DNA from: Arcicella sp040387735
GTDB lineage: Bacteria > Bacteroidota > Bacteroidia > Cytophagales > Spirosomataceae
NCBI GenBank assembly: GCA_040387735.1
Contig: JAZKDE010000018.1
Span: 62,001-126,000 of the forward strand
Direction: 5' to 3'
Length of the DNA: 64,000 nucleotides
Position 1 is the stretch's first letter, and each line of letters begins with the position of its first letter. Below are positions 1 through 9,068 of the stretch, in pieces. Position numbers and translations under genes: made by a program. The notes below the pieces were generated by a model. It was given only the letters and a program-made list of their open reading frames with translations, was not told where the DNA came from and ran no database searches.

Positions 1-2
1 TT

Positions 3-182
3 TTGCTCTTGAAATTTTCAGCAGAGTTTATTTTTTTATCTTTAGTAATTCACTTTTTGGGTCATCGAAATAAAATAAAATATATTCCGCTTATTCAGTT
101 GATTTACCCTTTTTATGTTGTCTTTTTTGGACTAATTGCCCAAGGGAAAGGGTATAATTGGAAGGGGCGAAAATTATCATAA
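3..182 (+). CDS. C-terminal end of a family 2 glycosyltransferase (partial)
   Basis: An open frame enters from the left edge and stops at TAA 180-182, giving 59 residues. It is hydrophobic (two likely membrane stretches) and ends in GKGYNWKGRKLS. That tail resembles the end of the complete glycosyltransferase at 903-1901 (VDWKGRIY), which also follows a membrane segment. The catalytic domain lies outside the window, so the family call rests on the tail and on the neighbourhood: a polysaccharide deacetylase follows 36 bp later. I infer a membrane-anchored GT2 in a surface-polysaccharide group. Another membrane protein cannot be excluded. Confidence 0.5.
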   Translation: MLLKFSAEFIFLSLVIHFLGHRNKIKYIPLIQLIYPFYVVFFGLIAQGKGYNWKGRKLS

Positions 183-218
183 AATCTTTATCGCAAATCT
201 AAATTCAGTCAAAAATCA

Positions 219-848
219 ATGCTAATTCACAAAACAAATTTTCTGATGCGAGCCATTTATCCAAATTTTCTTTGGCGTATTCCGACCCAAGAAAAAGAGA
301 TTTATTTGACTTTTGATGATGGCCCGATTCCAGAAATTACAGAATTTGTATCAGAAGAATTGAATAAATATCAAGCTAAAGCTACTTTTTTTTGCATCGG
401 TGACAATATTCAAAAGTATCCAAATGTATTTCAAAAACTTGTAAATGAGCAACATACCATCGGGAATCATACTTTTAATCACTTGAAAGGCTGGGATACA
501 GAGAATACTGCATATTTGGAGAATTTCAAGAAGTGTCGAGTTGAAATAGAGAAAAATAATACGACTAAATTTACAACTTTATTTCGTCCGCCTTATGGCA
601 GAATAAAAAAGAGTCAGGCAAAAGAAATTTTAAAAACCCATCAAATTGTGATGTGGGATGTACTTTCAGGGGATTATGATCAAAACTTCGCTAAAGATAA
701 AGTTTTATCAAAAACAATAAAATATACAGAGCAAGGCTCAATTGTACTTTTTCATGATAGTTTGAAGGCAAGTAAAAACATGATGTATGCTTTGCCGAGG
801 GTTTTGGAACATTTCTCAGAGCGAGGATTTACTTTTAAAAGTTTGTAG
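219..848 (+). CDS. Polysaccharide deacetylase (NodB homology domain)
   Basis: A 209-residue single-domain carbohydrate esterase 4 enzyme, expected to remove N- or O-acetyl groups from cell-wall or exported glycans. The NodB motifs appear in order: TFDDGP (catalytic base Asp and metal Asp), GNHTFNH (metal His pair), RPPYGR, WDVLSGDYD and LFHD. No signal peptide is evident, so it may act in the cytoplasm or at the inner membrane, or the annotated start may hide an anchor. It sits between two glycosyltransferases on the same strand, which suggests a shared role in making or modifying a surface polysaccharide. The substrate cannot be read from the sequence. Confidence 0.85.
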   Translation: MLIHKTNFLMRAIYPNFLWRIPTQEKEIYLTFDDGPIPEITEFVSEELNKYQAKATFFCIGDNIQKYPNVFQKLVNEQHTIGNHTFNHLKGWDTENTAYLENFKKCRVEIEKNNTTKFTTLFRPPYGRIKKSQAKEILKTHQIVMWDVLSGDYDQNFAKDKVLSKTIKYTEQGSIVLFHDSLKASKNMMYALPRVLEHFSERGFTFKSL

Positions 849-849
849 A

Positions 850-866
850 ATAGGTTGCCAACCTAT
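850..866. repeat. Short inverted repeat between deacetylase and glycosyltransferase
   Basis: ATAGGTTG and CAACCTAT form 8-bp perfect complementary arms around one C, immediately after the stop at 848. It can fold as a 6-bp stem with a 5-nt loop. There is no T run, so it is not a convincing terminator. It may be a dispersed palindrome. Confidence 0.4.
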
Positions 867-902
867 CAATATTTTGAGCTATATAAACTTGTTACATTTA
901 AT

Positions 903-1901
903 ATGATTTACCCAAAAATAACCATCTGGATTGCAGCTCGAAATGAGGAAGATAATATAATAAATTGCCTTCAATCAATTGAAAATTTAGATTATCCAAT
1001 TGAATCTATGCAGGTTTTAATTGGAAATGACAGTTCTGAAGATAAAACTAAATCACTCGTTTTAGCTTTTATTCGAGATAAAATACAATTTCAATTAATT
1101 GATATTCAAAAGATTATTAATAGTCAAAGAGGTAAGGCAAATGTATTAGCAAATCTTTATGAATATTCAACGGGTAAATATTTTTTGATTTGTGATGCGG
1201 ATGTTACCGTTAACCCAAATTGGGTAAAAGGTATGATTGCTAACTTTGAAAATGACGTAAAAATTGGGCATCAAGTGGGGATTACTTCTATAAAAGGGAC
1301 TCAATTATGGCATCATTTTCAGTCAATTGACTGGCTTCACGCTTTGACTTTACTCAAAATTGCGGCTGATTTAAAGATTCCATTGACTGGTTTAGGCAAT
1401 AATTCTGCCGTCACTCGTGAGGCTTATGAAGCCACTGGTGGATACGCAAAAATACCTTTTTCAATTACAGAAGATTTTGCATTATTCCACGAAGTTGTTA
1501 AAGAAGGATTTGGCTTTAAGAATACCATTAATAAGGCAGTATTTAACCAAACTTTACCTATGTTTACGTTAAAAGAGTTTTTACATCAACGTAAAAGGTG
1601 GATGGTTGGTGCGTTACAATGTCCTTGGTGGGTAGTATTTTTGTTATTTTTTCAAGCCTTACTTTTACCCATTTTAGGGATTATTGGATTATGTTTTTCT
1701 TGGAAAATAGCGGGTATTTTATGGTTATTGAAATGGTCAAACCAAACATTAACGGTTTTACCTACAATTTTCAAATTGAAGCAATTTCATTTAATTAGAT
1801 ACTTGTTTTTGTACGAATTATACGCCAATTGGTGGCAAATGACCATGATTTTCTTCTATTATTCGCCCGTAAAAGTAGATTGGAAAGGGAGAATATATTG
1901 A
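903..1901 (+). CDS. Family 2 glycosyltransferase, membrane anchored
   Basis: An inverting GT-A glycosyltransferase of about 332 residues. The N-terminus has the GT2 nucleotide-binding strand ITIWIAARNEEDNI. DADV is the metal-binding DXD-type motif, TEDFAL follows, and HQRKRWMVGA is the QxxRW-type motif seen in processive and related GT2 enzymes. C-terminal hydrophobic helices from about residue 235 on anchor it in the inner membrane. I chose ATG 903 over the upstream TTG at 855: the TTG start would add 16 residues lying in the inverted repeat and intergenic sequence, while the domain begins right after M903. Likely function is polymerising or extending a surface glycan with its neighbours. 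Confidence 0.85.
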   Translation: MIYPKITIWIAARNEEDNIINCLQSIENLDYPIESMQVLIGNDSSEDKTKSLVLAFIRDKIQFQLIDIQKIINSQRGKANVLANLYEYSTGKYFLICDADVTVNPNWVKGMIANFENDVKIGHQVGITSIKGTQLWHHFQSIDWLHALTLLKIAADLKIPLTGLGNNSAVTREAYEATGGYAKIPFSITEDFALFHEVVKEGFGFKNTINKAVFNQTLPMFTLKEFLHQRKRWMVGALQCPWWVVFLLFFQALLLPILGIIGLCFSWKIAGILWLLKWSNQTLTVLPTIFKLKQFHLIRYLFLYELYANWWQMTMIFFYYSPVKVDWKGRIY

Positions 1902-1938
1902 AATAAGTACAGTTTATAATGAACAGATTTTTGATTTT

Positions 1939-2721
1939 ATGAATTTGAAAGAGAATAATACCATCATAGAAACGCACGCTCACATTTATGATGAAGTTTT
2001 TGCGGAAGATCGTGAGTCGATGTTAGAAAAGGCCTTTGCTGGAGGAATTTCTGAGATTTGGATGCCCAACTGCAATTCAGAAACCATCGAAGGTATGATG
2101 GATTTGGCTAAAAAATATCCAACGCAGTGTTTGCCAATGATAGGTTTGCATCCTTGCTATGTAAAGGATGATTTTGAGCAAGAATTGTACGTAGTGGAAG
2201 AATGGCTAAACAAATATAAATTCTTGGCTATTGGAGAAATTGGAATGGATTTATATTGGGATAAAACCTTTGTTAAACAGCAAGAAGAGGCTTTTTTGAT
2301 GCAATGTCAATTGGCTAAGAAGCATAATTTGTGGATTGATATTCATTCAAGAAATGCGTTTTGGGAAACCGTCGCTTTGATAGAAAAGAATGCTGACCCA
2401 AATTTGAAAGGTATTTTCCACTGTTTTAGCGGAGATTTGGCCGATGCTCAGAAAGCCATTGAATTAGGTTTTTTATTAGGAATTGGTGGTGTTGCAACGT
2501 TTAAGAATGGTGGTTTAGACAAAATTTTGCCTCATATCAGTTTAGAAAATATCGTCTTGGAAACCGATGCTCCGTATCTCGCACCTGTACCGCACAGAGG
2601 CAAACGAAACGAGCCAGTTTATCTCCAGATTATTGCACAGAAAGTGGCTGATATGATGGCGGTTAGTGTGGAAAGTGTGACAGAACAAACGACTTTGAAT
2701 GCCAGAGGCCTTAGAGCTTAG
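1939..2721 (+). CDS. TatD family metal-dependent hydrolase
   Basis: A 260-residue TIM-barrel metallo-hydrolase of the TatD family, cytoplasmic nucleases acting in DNA repair and turnover. Visible signatures are ETHAHIYD near residue 10 (family DTHxH metal site), GEIGMDLYWD, the DIHSRNA strand with a metal His, IFHCFSGD, and the C-terminal LETDAPYLAPVPHRGKRNEP block. The first motif has Glu in place of the usual Asp (ETHAH). The closer upstream ATG at 1918 is out of frame and stops after seven codons, so 1939 is the start. The gene follows the glycosyltransferase by 37 bp with no obvious functional link. Confidence 0.9.
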   Translation: MNLKENNTIIETHAHIYDEVFAEDRESMLEKAFAGGISEIWMPNCNSETIEGMMDLAKKYPTQCLPMIGLHPCYVKDDFEQELYVVEEWLNKYKFLAIGEIGMDLYWDKTFVKQQEEAFLMQCQLAKKHNLWIDIHSRNAFWETVALIEKNADPNLKGIFHCFSGDLADAQKAIELGFLLGIGGVATFKNGGLDKILPHISLENIVLETDAPYLAPVPHRGKRNEPVYLQIIAQKVADMMAVSVESVTEQTTLNARGLRA

Positions 2722-2812
2722 GCATTCCATAGTGTAAAATTTGCTCATTACTTTGTTTAAAATGTATGACGACTCTTAATATCTAATACATTTCAATAAA
2801 ATTACTTCATCA

Positions 2813-3874
2813 ATGAAAACGATAAAAATTAAAACAAATGCCGACGGCAGAGACGATGTAAAAGTGCTTGTAATTTACACAGGAGGCACTTTAGGAATGG
2901 TTTATGATGCTAAAACGGATAGTTTAGTTCCTTTTGATTTTGCTCAAATTCCAGATAATTTGCCCGAAATGGCTCGTCTTGACTTTGAAATTTCCGTCCA
3001 CACTTTTGATACTTTATTAGATTCTTCTAATATGAATCCTACCGTTTGGGTGAAATTGGCGAAAATTATTGAAGAAAATTACGCTAAATACGACTCTTTC
3101 GTAATTCTTCACGGGACGGATACGATGGCTTATTCAGCTTCAGCTTTGAGTTATTTATTGGAAAATCTCAATAAACCTGTGATTTTGACGGGAGCTCAAT
3201 TACCAATTGGTGTTGCTCGAACTGATGCCAAAGAAAATTTTATTACCGCTCTCGAAATAGCAGCGGCTCAAATCCATAATCGTCCAATAATTTCAGAGGT
3301 TTGTATCTATTTTAATTCAGTTTTGTTACGTGGAAATCGGGCGAGAAAGAACGAAAGTGTTCAATTCAACGCTTTCGAATCAGAAAATTATCCAGTTTTA
3401 GCCGAAGCGGGAGTGAAAATTGAGTACAATAAACCTTATCTTAAGCAATACGAACCTGATGCCGTTTTAAAGATAAATACAGATTTGGATGAAAATGTGG
3501 TTATTCTGAAATTATTCCCAGGAATTTCTGAAAAAGTTATTCGTAATATGCTTGAAATTAAGGGTTTACGAGGGGTTGTGTTAGAAACGTACGGTTCAGG
3601 AAATGCCCCAACGGTAGAATGGTTTTTGAAATTAATGGTAGAATTTGTTGAAAAAGGGATTGTTATTTTTAATGTTTCTCAATGTAATGGTGGTCGAATT
3701 AATCAAGGACATTATCAAACAAGTCAGTTTTTACAAGAAATTGGCGTAGTTAGCGGAGCTGATTTAACGACAGAAGCGGCCATTACAAAATTGATGTTTG
3801 CGTTGGGCCAAAGCGAGGATATTCAAGTAGTTAAAAAGATTTTGAAGCGTTCTATTGCGGGAGAAATGTCTTGA
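2813..3874 (+). CDS. ansA: Type I L-asparaginase
   Basis: A 353-residue cytoplasmic asparaginase hydrolysing L-asparagine to aspartate and ammonia. The first catalytic Thr lies in VIYTGGTLGMV (about residue 25) and the second in LHGTDTMAYSASAL (about residue 105); TGAQLPIG follows. There is no signal peptide, which favours the cytoplasmic type I enzyme over periplasmic type II. The GntP-family permease starts 56 bp downstream on the same strand. The 91 bp upstream hold no recognisable site. Asparaginase-related amidases cannot be completely excluded. Confidence 0.9.
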   Translation: MKTIKIKTNADGRDDVKVLVIYTGGTLGMVYDAKTDSLVPFDFAQIPDNLPEMARLDFEISVHTFDTLLDSSNMNPTVWVKLAKIIEENYAKYDSFVILHGTDTMAYSASALSYLLENLNKPVILTGAQLPIGVARTDAKENFITALEIAAAQIHNRPIISEVCIYFNSVLLRGNRARKNESVQFNAFESENYPVLAEAGVKIEYNKPYLKQYEPDAVLKINTDLDENVVILKLFPGISEKVIRNMLEIKGLRGVVLETYGSGNAPTVEWFLKLMVEFVEKGIVIFNVSQCNGGRINQGHYQTSQFLQEIGVVSGADLTTEAAITKLMFALGQSEDIQVVKKILKRSIAGEMS

Positions 3875-3930
3875 AATATCGGAATTTAGACGAATTATTT
3901 AATTAAAGAATCTTAAACGATAATTGTACA

Positions 3931-5274
3931 ATGCTATCACCACTATTCGTCGCCATCTTATTATTAACCAGTATTTTGTTGATTATTATTCTGAGTTCAA
4001 AATATAAATTCAATACGTTTTATGTATTGTTTATTGTAACAATAATCGTGGGTTTAACCGCTCAATTTTCGGGGGAGGAGGTAATTAAAAACCTAAAAGC
4101 TGGTTTTGGGCATACACTTGAGAAAATCGGATTATTAATTATTTTGGGGACAACTTTGGGAGTAATTTTGGATAAAACTCGTGCTACGTTAAGTATCGCT
4201 AATTATATTTTGGAAAAAACTGGTGAGCGTTTTGCGGGTGTTGCCATTACTTTAATTGGATTTATCATTGGATTGCCCATTTTTTGTGACTCTGGATTTA
4301 TCGTTTTGAGTGGATTATTACACTCTTTAGGCAAGAAAGTTAAGAATTCTCAGGTGTTTTTTACGGTTTGTTTGGCGGGTTCTTTGTATGCTGTTCATTG
4401 CCTTGTACCACCTCATCCTGGCATTACGGCAGCGGCTGGGCAAATGAATGTTGAGTTGGGGCAAACGATGGTCTTAGGCACGTTATTGGCGATTCCTGCT
4501 ACCTTAGTTGCTTATTTTTGGGGTAAATTTGCAGGGAAGAAATACCAATATTTATATGAAGAAAGGGTTGATGTTGAAGATATAAATCCCTTTAAATCAA
4601 TGGATTTACCTAATCCTTTGCATTCTTTTTTGCCGATTATTGTACCAATTGCTTTGATTTCGCTCAAATCTTTGGTCTTGTTATCTACTTCTATTTTTCC
4701 GAAATCTATCGTCGATTTAATTAAGTTTATCGGCGACCCAATTACCGCTCTTTTTCTTGGAATCTTGTTGTCAATTACGCTTTTCAAGAAACTTGAAAAA
4801 AAATCACTGAATCATTTGTTGGAAAATGCCATTGAAAAAGCAGGGCCTATTTTGGCAATTATTGCCATTGGAGGAGCTTTTGGAGAAATTATTAAAATGT
4901 TAGATTTAGGAAAGGTTTTTGGCGAGACATTAACGTCATTTCATGTTAGTTTATTGATTCCATTTGTGCTAACGGTCATTTTTAAGACAGCTCAAGGTTC
5001 CTCAACGGTAGGAATAATCTCATCGACTTCCATCATTTTTCCCTTGTTGCCATCCTTGGGTTTGGATACAGAATGGGGAAGACAAATTACGCTTTTGACA
5101 ATGGGAGCGGGGTCGATGATGGTTTCGCACGCTAATGATGCTTATTTTTGGGTAGTTTCTCGTTTTGCAAATCTTGATACGAATTTAGCCTTAAAATCTT
5201 ATACAATTATGACAGTTTTGATGGGAATAACAACCTTCTTTTTGATTTGTATATTGCACTATTTTCACGGATAA
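3931..5274 (+). CDS. GntP family proton-coupled permease
   Basis: A 447-residue inner-membrane transporter with about 12-14 hydrophobic helices. Family-type stretches include GLPIFCDSGFIVL, CLVPPHPGITAAA, TAQGSSTVG and the C-terminal SHANDAYFWVVSRF. GntP permeases import gluconate and related sugar acids by proton symport. No sugar-acid kinase or dehydrogenase lies nearby, so the substrate is open. Cotranscription with the asparaginase gene is possible (56-bp gap). The gene ends 18 bp from the convergent fumarylacetoacetase gene; a weak 7-bp inverted repeat (AAATAAG/CTTATTT) spans that junction. Confidence 0.85.
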   Translation: MLSPLFVAILLLTSILLIIILSSKYKFNTFYVLFIVTIIVGLTAQFSGEEVIKNLKAGFGHTLEKIGLLIILGTTLGVILDKTRATLSIANYILEKTGERFAGVAITLIGFIIGLPIFCDSGFIVLSGLLHSLGKKVKNSQVFFTVCLAGSLYAVHCLVPPHPGITAAAGQMNVELGQTMVLGTLLAIPATLVAYFWGKFAGKKYQYLYEERVDVEDINPFKSMDLPNPLHSFLPIIVPIALISLKSLVLLSTSIFPKSIVDLIKFIGDPITALFLGILLSITLFKKLEKKSLNHLLENAIEKAGPILAIIAIGGAFGEIIKMLDLGKVFGETLTSFHVSLLIPFVLTVIFKTAQGSSTVGIISSTSIIFPLLPSLGLDTEWGRQITLLTMGAGSMMVSHANDAYFWVVSRFANLDTNLALKSYTIMTVLMGITTFFLICILHYFHG

Positions 5275-5292
5275 ATAAGTCATCAAGTTGGC

Positions 5293-6552
5293 TTATTTAA
5301 CTGCTAAAACCTTTCCTCGTACTTCTCCAAAACCAATCCGAATTCCATTCTTTTCGGCGAAACCTCTCATAATTACAGTATCATTATCTTGCAAAAATGT
5401 CCTTTCTGAATCATCGTTCAGTTTTATGGATTTCTTTCCATTTTCGGTAATTTCCAATAATGATCCATAAGTAGTTGATAATGAGTTGGATATTGTTCCA
5501 GATGCCAGTAAGTCGCCCGTATTTAAGTTGCAACCATTTACCGTGTGATGAGTAATTTGTTGAGCTACATTCCAGTACATTTCCTTGAAATTATTGTTAC
5601 AAACAATGGTTTCAAGGCTATTTTCTGGTTGAATGGAAACGGATAAATGGATGTCAAAATTTCTTAAACCTTCTGTTTTTAAATAATCTAAAACGGGTGG
5701 ATTTTGAACTGGACTTTCTACTCGAAAAGGTTCTAAAGCATCTATGCTGACTACCCAAGGTGAAATGGATGAAAAGAAGTTCTTCCCTAAAAAAGGCCCT
5801 AAAGGTTGATATTCCCAACGCTGAATATCTCTGGCCGACCAATCATTGAAAAGTACAAATCCGAAAATGTAATCTTCTGATTCTGAGATATTTATGCTTT
5901 CTCCAATTGCTGAATTTGTACCAATAATTACAGCTAATTCTAACTCAAAATCTAATGCTTTTGTGGGTGAAAAAATTGGAATCTGTCCGTCAGAAGTTAA
6001 AATTTGTCCTTTGGGACGATGAAAATTTGTTCCCGATATAAAGATTGAAGAAGCACGTCCGTGATAAGCAACAGGTAAATGTCGCCAATTGGGAAGCAAA
6101 GCATTATTGAGGTCACGGAACATTTTACCGACGTTCGTGGCGTGTTCTAAACTGGAATAAAAATCTGTATAATCACCAATTTGAATCGGTAAGTGCATTT
6201 TTGCTTCGCTTTGACGGACTAAACCATGATTGATGACAAGTTGTTTCCCATTAAAATCTTCCGCTAAAATTTCTTGAATTCGCTGTCTAATTTTCTGATT
6301 AATTGTACGACCCAAAGCCATCATCGGATTAAGATTTTGGGCATAAAAAACCTGTTTGTCAAAAGTCAAATCATAAAAGAAATCCATATTTTGGCAAAAG
6401 GATAAATCCAAAATCTGTTCACCAATTGCAACTCCAATTTTTGGAATAGCTTCATTATCAATTGAATATATTCCAAAAGGTAGATTATGAATTGTGAAGT
6501 CAGAATGCACAGGAACTTCAATATATGAGTTCGGGGTTTCGTATTTTGTCAT
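5293..6552 (-). CDS. fahA: Fumarylacetoacetase
   Basis: The last enzyme of tyrosine/homogentisate breakdown, splitting fumarylacetoacetate into fumarate and acetoacetate. At 419 residues it has the full length of the family: an N-terminal SH3-like part and a C-terminal FAH fold. Signatures are FYSSLEHATNVGKMFRD, PVAYHGRASS, DFELELAVIIG, FVLFNDWSARDIQRWEYQPL, LGKNFFSS and the late GDLLASGTIS; the acidic residues in the middle motifs bind metal. It lies 45 bp downstream of the MarR gene and belongs with the hmgA-phhA-hppD operon. Maleylacetoacetate isomerase, the step before it, is not in the window. Confidence 0.95.
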   Translation of the reverse strand: MTKYETPNSYIEVPVHSDFTIHNLPFGIYSIDNEAIPKIGVAIGEQILDLSFCQNMDFFYDLTFDKQVFYAQNLNPMMALGRTINQKIRQRIQEILAEDFNGKQLVINHGLVRQSEAKMHLPIQIGDYTDFYSSLEHATNVGKMFRDLNNALLPNWRHLPVAYHGRASSIFISGTNFHRPKGQILTSDGQIPIFSPTKALDFELELAVIIGTNSAIGESINISESEDYIFGFVLFNDWSARDIQRWEYQPLGPFLGKNFFSSISPWVVSIDALEPFRVESPVQNPPVLDYLKTEGLRNFDIHLSVSIQPENSLETIVCNNNFKEMYWNVAQQITHHTVNGCNLNTGDLLASGTISNSLSTTYGSLLEITENGKKSIKLNDDSERTFLQDNDTVIMRGFAEKNGIRIGFGEVRGKVLAVK

Positions 6553-6597
6553 ACTTTTATATCAATCCGTATCCCTAAATGAAAGGCATACAGTTCT

Positions 6598-7044
6598 CTA
6601 ATGCGTAATATTTGTGTAAATAGAATCTAAAATTCTCACAAAAGTTTTATAATCATCATCATTTAATTCTCCCCAACCTTTTCTTCGAACCTCGGCAACA
6701 ATTGGGTAGGCTTCGTGAAATTTATTTCTACCCGCCTCGGTTAGTGTAATATTAAATTTACGGCGGTCATTTTCTGCCATTGTGCGTTCTGCTAAGCCTT
6801 TTTTAACCAATAAGTCAATGATTCTGGTTACGGTTGGTGCATCTTTTACCGTCATTTCTGCCAATTCATTTTGACTTATTCCACCACCTTCGTGCCTGTA
6901 AACATGGTCTAAAAGTACCCATTGGTCAACGGTTAAATCGACCTTTAAATCATCCAATTTTTTTTGGAGACTTTGTCGAATTTTTTTTATGGTAGTGTCA
7001 ATTTTAAAGAAGTAAGCACGATTATCGGAAGTATTAGAAGTCAT
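6598..7044 (-). CDS. MarR family transcriptional regulator
   Basis: A 148-residue winged-helix regulator. The recognition region reads GGISQNELAEMTVKDAPTVT, followed by the wing around LAERTMAENDRRKFNITLT, which includes the conserved Asp-Arg-Arg. It sits inside the aromatic amino acid degradation cluster between hppD and fahA, so it probably senses an intermediate such as homogentisate and represses the cluster. A TAATTAGT-containing sequence lies upstream of both this gene and hmgA (separate entries). The ligand and sign of control are inferred from context only. Confidence 0.88.
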   Translation of the reverse strand: MTSNTSDNRAYFFKIDTTIKKIRQSLQKKLDDLKVDLTVDQWVLLDHVYRHEGGGISQNELAEMTVKDAPTVTRIIDLLVKKGLAERTMAENDRRKFNITLTEAGRNKFHEAYPIVAEVRRKGWGELNDDDYKTFVRILDSIYTNITH

Positions 7045-7090
7045 TTAGCTTAAGGATTATAGTTTTGGTTTGAAAATATTGTTTTAGCAA

Positions 7091-7108
7091 TAATTAGTTA
7101 CCAATATA
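7091..7108. promoter_or_regulatory. Candidate MarR-type site upstream of marR
   Basis: TAATTAGTTACCAATATA lies 47 bp upstream of the marR start. It resembles the sequence at 10248-10265 upstream of hmgA (both begin TAATTAGT and continue into a CAAT-type half). This suggests autoregulation plus operon control by one protein. The match is short and AT-rich. Confidence 0.35.
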
Positions 7109-7156
7109 ATACAATAATGTTCTAAAAACGAAATCGAAAAGCCAAATTTTGTACGG

Positions 7157-8296
7157 CTAAAGTGTTCCTCTAAGTATTTGTTCTCGTTCAATGGCTTCAA
7201 AAAGTGCTTTGAAGTTACCTTTTCCAAAGGATTTTGCACCTTTGCGTTGAATAATTTCAAAAAATAAGGTTGGTCTTGATACGATTGGTTTGGTGAAAAT
7301 TTGTAATAAATAACCGTCTTCATCTCGGTCGACTAAAATTCCTAAATTTTGTAGTTTTACAAGGTGTTCGTCAATATTTCCGACTCTTTCCAAAAGTGTA
7401 TCATAATAAGAATCAGGAACTTGTAGGAATTCAATACCTCTTTTTTGCATTTCTAAAACAGTCGAAATGATGTCATCCGTCGCAACTGCTATGTGTTGAA
7501 CTCCCGCTCCACCGTAAAAATTGAGGTATTCTTCAATTTGAGATTTTTTCTTTCCTTCGGCTGGCTCGTTGATGGGGAATTTGATTTTTCCGTTGCCATT
7601 CGACATTACTTTTGACATTAAAGCCGTGTATTCGGTTGCAATATCTTTGTCGTCAAAGCTTACTAATTGGTTGAATCCCATAACTTTAGCGTAAAAATCT
7701 GTCCAAATATTCATTTCGTGCCAACCCACATTTCCTACGCAATGGTCAATATATTTAAGTCCAACGGAACTTGGTTGATACGTTGGATTCCAAGCTTTGA
7801 AATTTGGAAGAAATACGCCCGAATAATCTTTTCTCTCCACAAAAATATGGATGGTATCGCCGTAAGTTTTTATGGCGGCTTTTTTTGTCGATCCGAATGA
7901 GTCTTTTTCTACAACTGGCTCAAAAACGGTTTCTGCTCCTCTTTTAGTCGTTTCAAAAAACGCTTTCTCGGCATCGTCAACCCACAAAGCAATGGCTTTT
8001 ACACCGTCACCGTGGAGGTCGATATGTTTGCCAATTTCAGTATTTCCGAGCAAAGGCGTAGTCAGAACCAATCTGATTTTATCCTGTGCCAAGACGTAAC
8101 TTTCACGGTCATGCACGCCAGTACTCAAACCTGAATAAGCAAGCGGTTGAAACCCCAAGGCTGTTTGAAAAAAATGAGCTGATTGCCGGGCATTTCCTAC
8201 GTAAAGCTCCAAATAATCCGTTCCATTGATGGGCAGAAAATCGTCAGAAGTTTTTTCTGATTCGGTTTCTATTAATTGATAATCAGACGTTTGCAT
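7157..8296 (-). CDS. hppD: 4-hydroxyphenylpyruvate dioxygenase
   Basis: A 379-residue non-heme iron dioxygenase converting 4-hydroxyphenylpyruvate to homogentisate with loss of CO2. Two vicinal-oxygen-chelate halves are visible. Iron-ligand and substrate motifs are YIDHCVGNV (first His, about residue 185), GVQHIAVATDDI (second His) and the C-terminal FFEIIQRKGAKSFGKGNFKALFE (Glu ligand and the terminal helix region, given here only as the family landmark). The start ATG overlaps the end of phhA by 14 nt, so the two genes are translationally coupled. The next gene downstream is marR, 112 bp away. Confidence 0.96.
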   Translation of the reverse strand: MQTSDYQLIETESEKTSDDFLPINGTDYLELYVGNARQSAHFFQTALGFQPLAYSGLSTGVHDRESYVLAQDKIRLVLTTPLLGNTEIGKHIDLHGDGVKAIALWVDDAEKAFFETTKRGAETVFEPVVEKDSFGSTKKAAIKTYGDTIHIFVERKDYSGVFLPNFKAWNPTYQPSSVGLKYIDHCVGNVGWHEMNIWTDFYAKVMGFNQLVSFDDKDIATEYTALMSKVMSNGNGKIKFPINEPAEGKKKSQIEEYLNFYGGAGVQHIAVATDDIISTVLEMQKRGIEFLQVPDSYYDTLLERVGNIDEHLVKLQNLGILVDRDEDGYLLQIFTKPIVSRPTLFFEIIQRKGAKSFGKGNFKALFEAIEREQILRGTL

Positions 8297-9068
8297 ATTG
8301 ATAGTTGATTTCAGTATCGTTTAGTTTGAAGGATAAAAGTGGTCGTTTGAAGTTCATTCTCTTTTCTAATTCTCGTTCTATTGCTGGAATGGATTGGAAT
8401 AATTGTTCAAAGGAATCAATGACAAAATACTGCTCTTGGTAGTGTTCTTTTATATAAGGCGTGTCAAAAATTTGCTGAATATTAAAATTAATTCGTTGCG
8501 GAATTACTGATTTTAAGCAGTAAATACTTTCTCCAGAAGAAGATAATATTCCCGCACCGTAAATTTTAAGTTCATCATCTTCTCGAATTAATCCAAATTC
8601 AATCGTGTACCAATAAAGGCGTGCGATGTACTCAACAGCTTCGGGATTTTCCACAAAACGCAAGGCAATTCGGGCTAATTCTTCTAAAAAATGACAGACT
8701 GATTGATTTGAAAGTAAAGGAACGTGTCCGAAAATATCATGAAACATATCTGGTTCTTCTAAATAATCTAATTGTTCTCGTTTGCGTAACCAAGTTGAAG
8801 CACAAAAATGTCGATTTTGCATGAGTTCAAAAAATGGACGATTTTCAATTAATCCCGAAACTACGTGGATTTGCCAATTTGTTAAATTTTGAAGTAATTC
8901 ATTGGTTTCTATGTAGTTAGGGATTTTGTTTTCGGAGAAATGTACTTTGTCAATGCCTTCCAAATACGCTTTGCAGGCAATGAATTTCAACTGTTCAATT
9001 TGTCGGCGGAATAATATTTGCCAAACCTCAAAATCGTCCGTTGTATATTTTGAATATTCTTGTGTCAT
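8283..9068 (-). CDS. phhA: Phenylalanine 4-monooxygenase
   Basis: A roughly 261-residue bacterial aromatic amino acid hydroxylase, making tyrosine from phenylalanine with a pterin cofactor and ferrous iron. The core motif EEPDMFHDIFGHVPLL carries the two iron-binding His residues (HDIFGH), and YWYTIEFGLI supplies the Glu ligand. IYGAGILSSSGE is the conserved substrate/pterin loop. I prefer ATG at 9068, which forms an ATGA overlap with the hmgA stop; an in-frame GTG at 9077 would add three residues. The gene feeds tyrosine into the pathway encoded by its partners. A tyrosine aminotransferase must lie elsewhere. Confidence 0.94.
   Translation of the reverse strand: MTQEYSKYTTDDFEVWQILFRRQIEQLKFIACKAYLEGIDKVHFSENKIPNYIETNELLQNLTNWQIHVVSGLIENRPFFELMQNRHFCASTWLRKREQLDYLEEPDMFHDIFGHVPLLSNQSVCHFLEELARIALRFVENPEAVEYIARLYWYTIEFGLIREDDELKIYGAGILSSSGESIYCLKSVIPQRINFNIQQIFDTPYIKEHYQEQYFVIDSFEQLFQSIPAIERELEKRMNFKRPLLSFKLNDTEINYQYANV

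Noticed and set aside
855..902. Upstream TTG start for the glycosyltransferase
   Set aside because: It would begin inside an inverted repeat and add 16 residues before the conserved GT2 N-terminus.
5273..5298. AAATAAG/CTTATTT hairpin as terminator between the GntP and fahA genes
   Set aside because: Only 7 AT-rich base pairs with a 12-nt loop and no strong T run.
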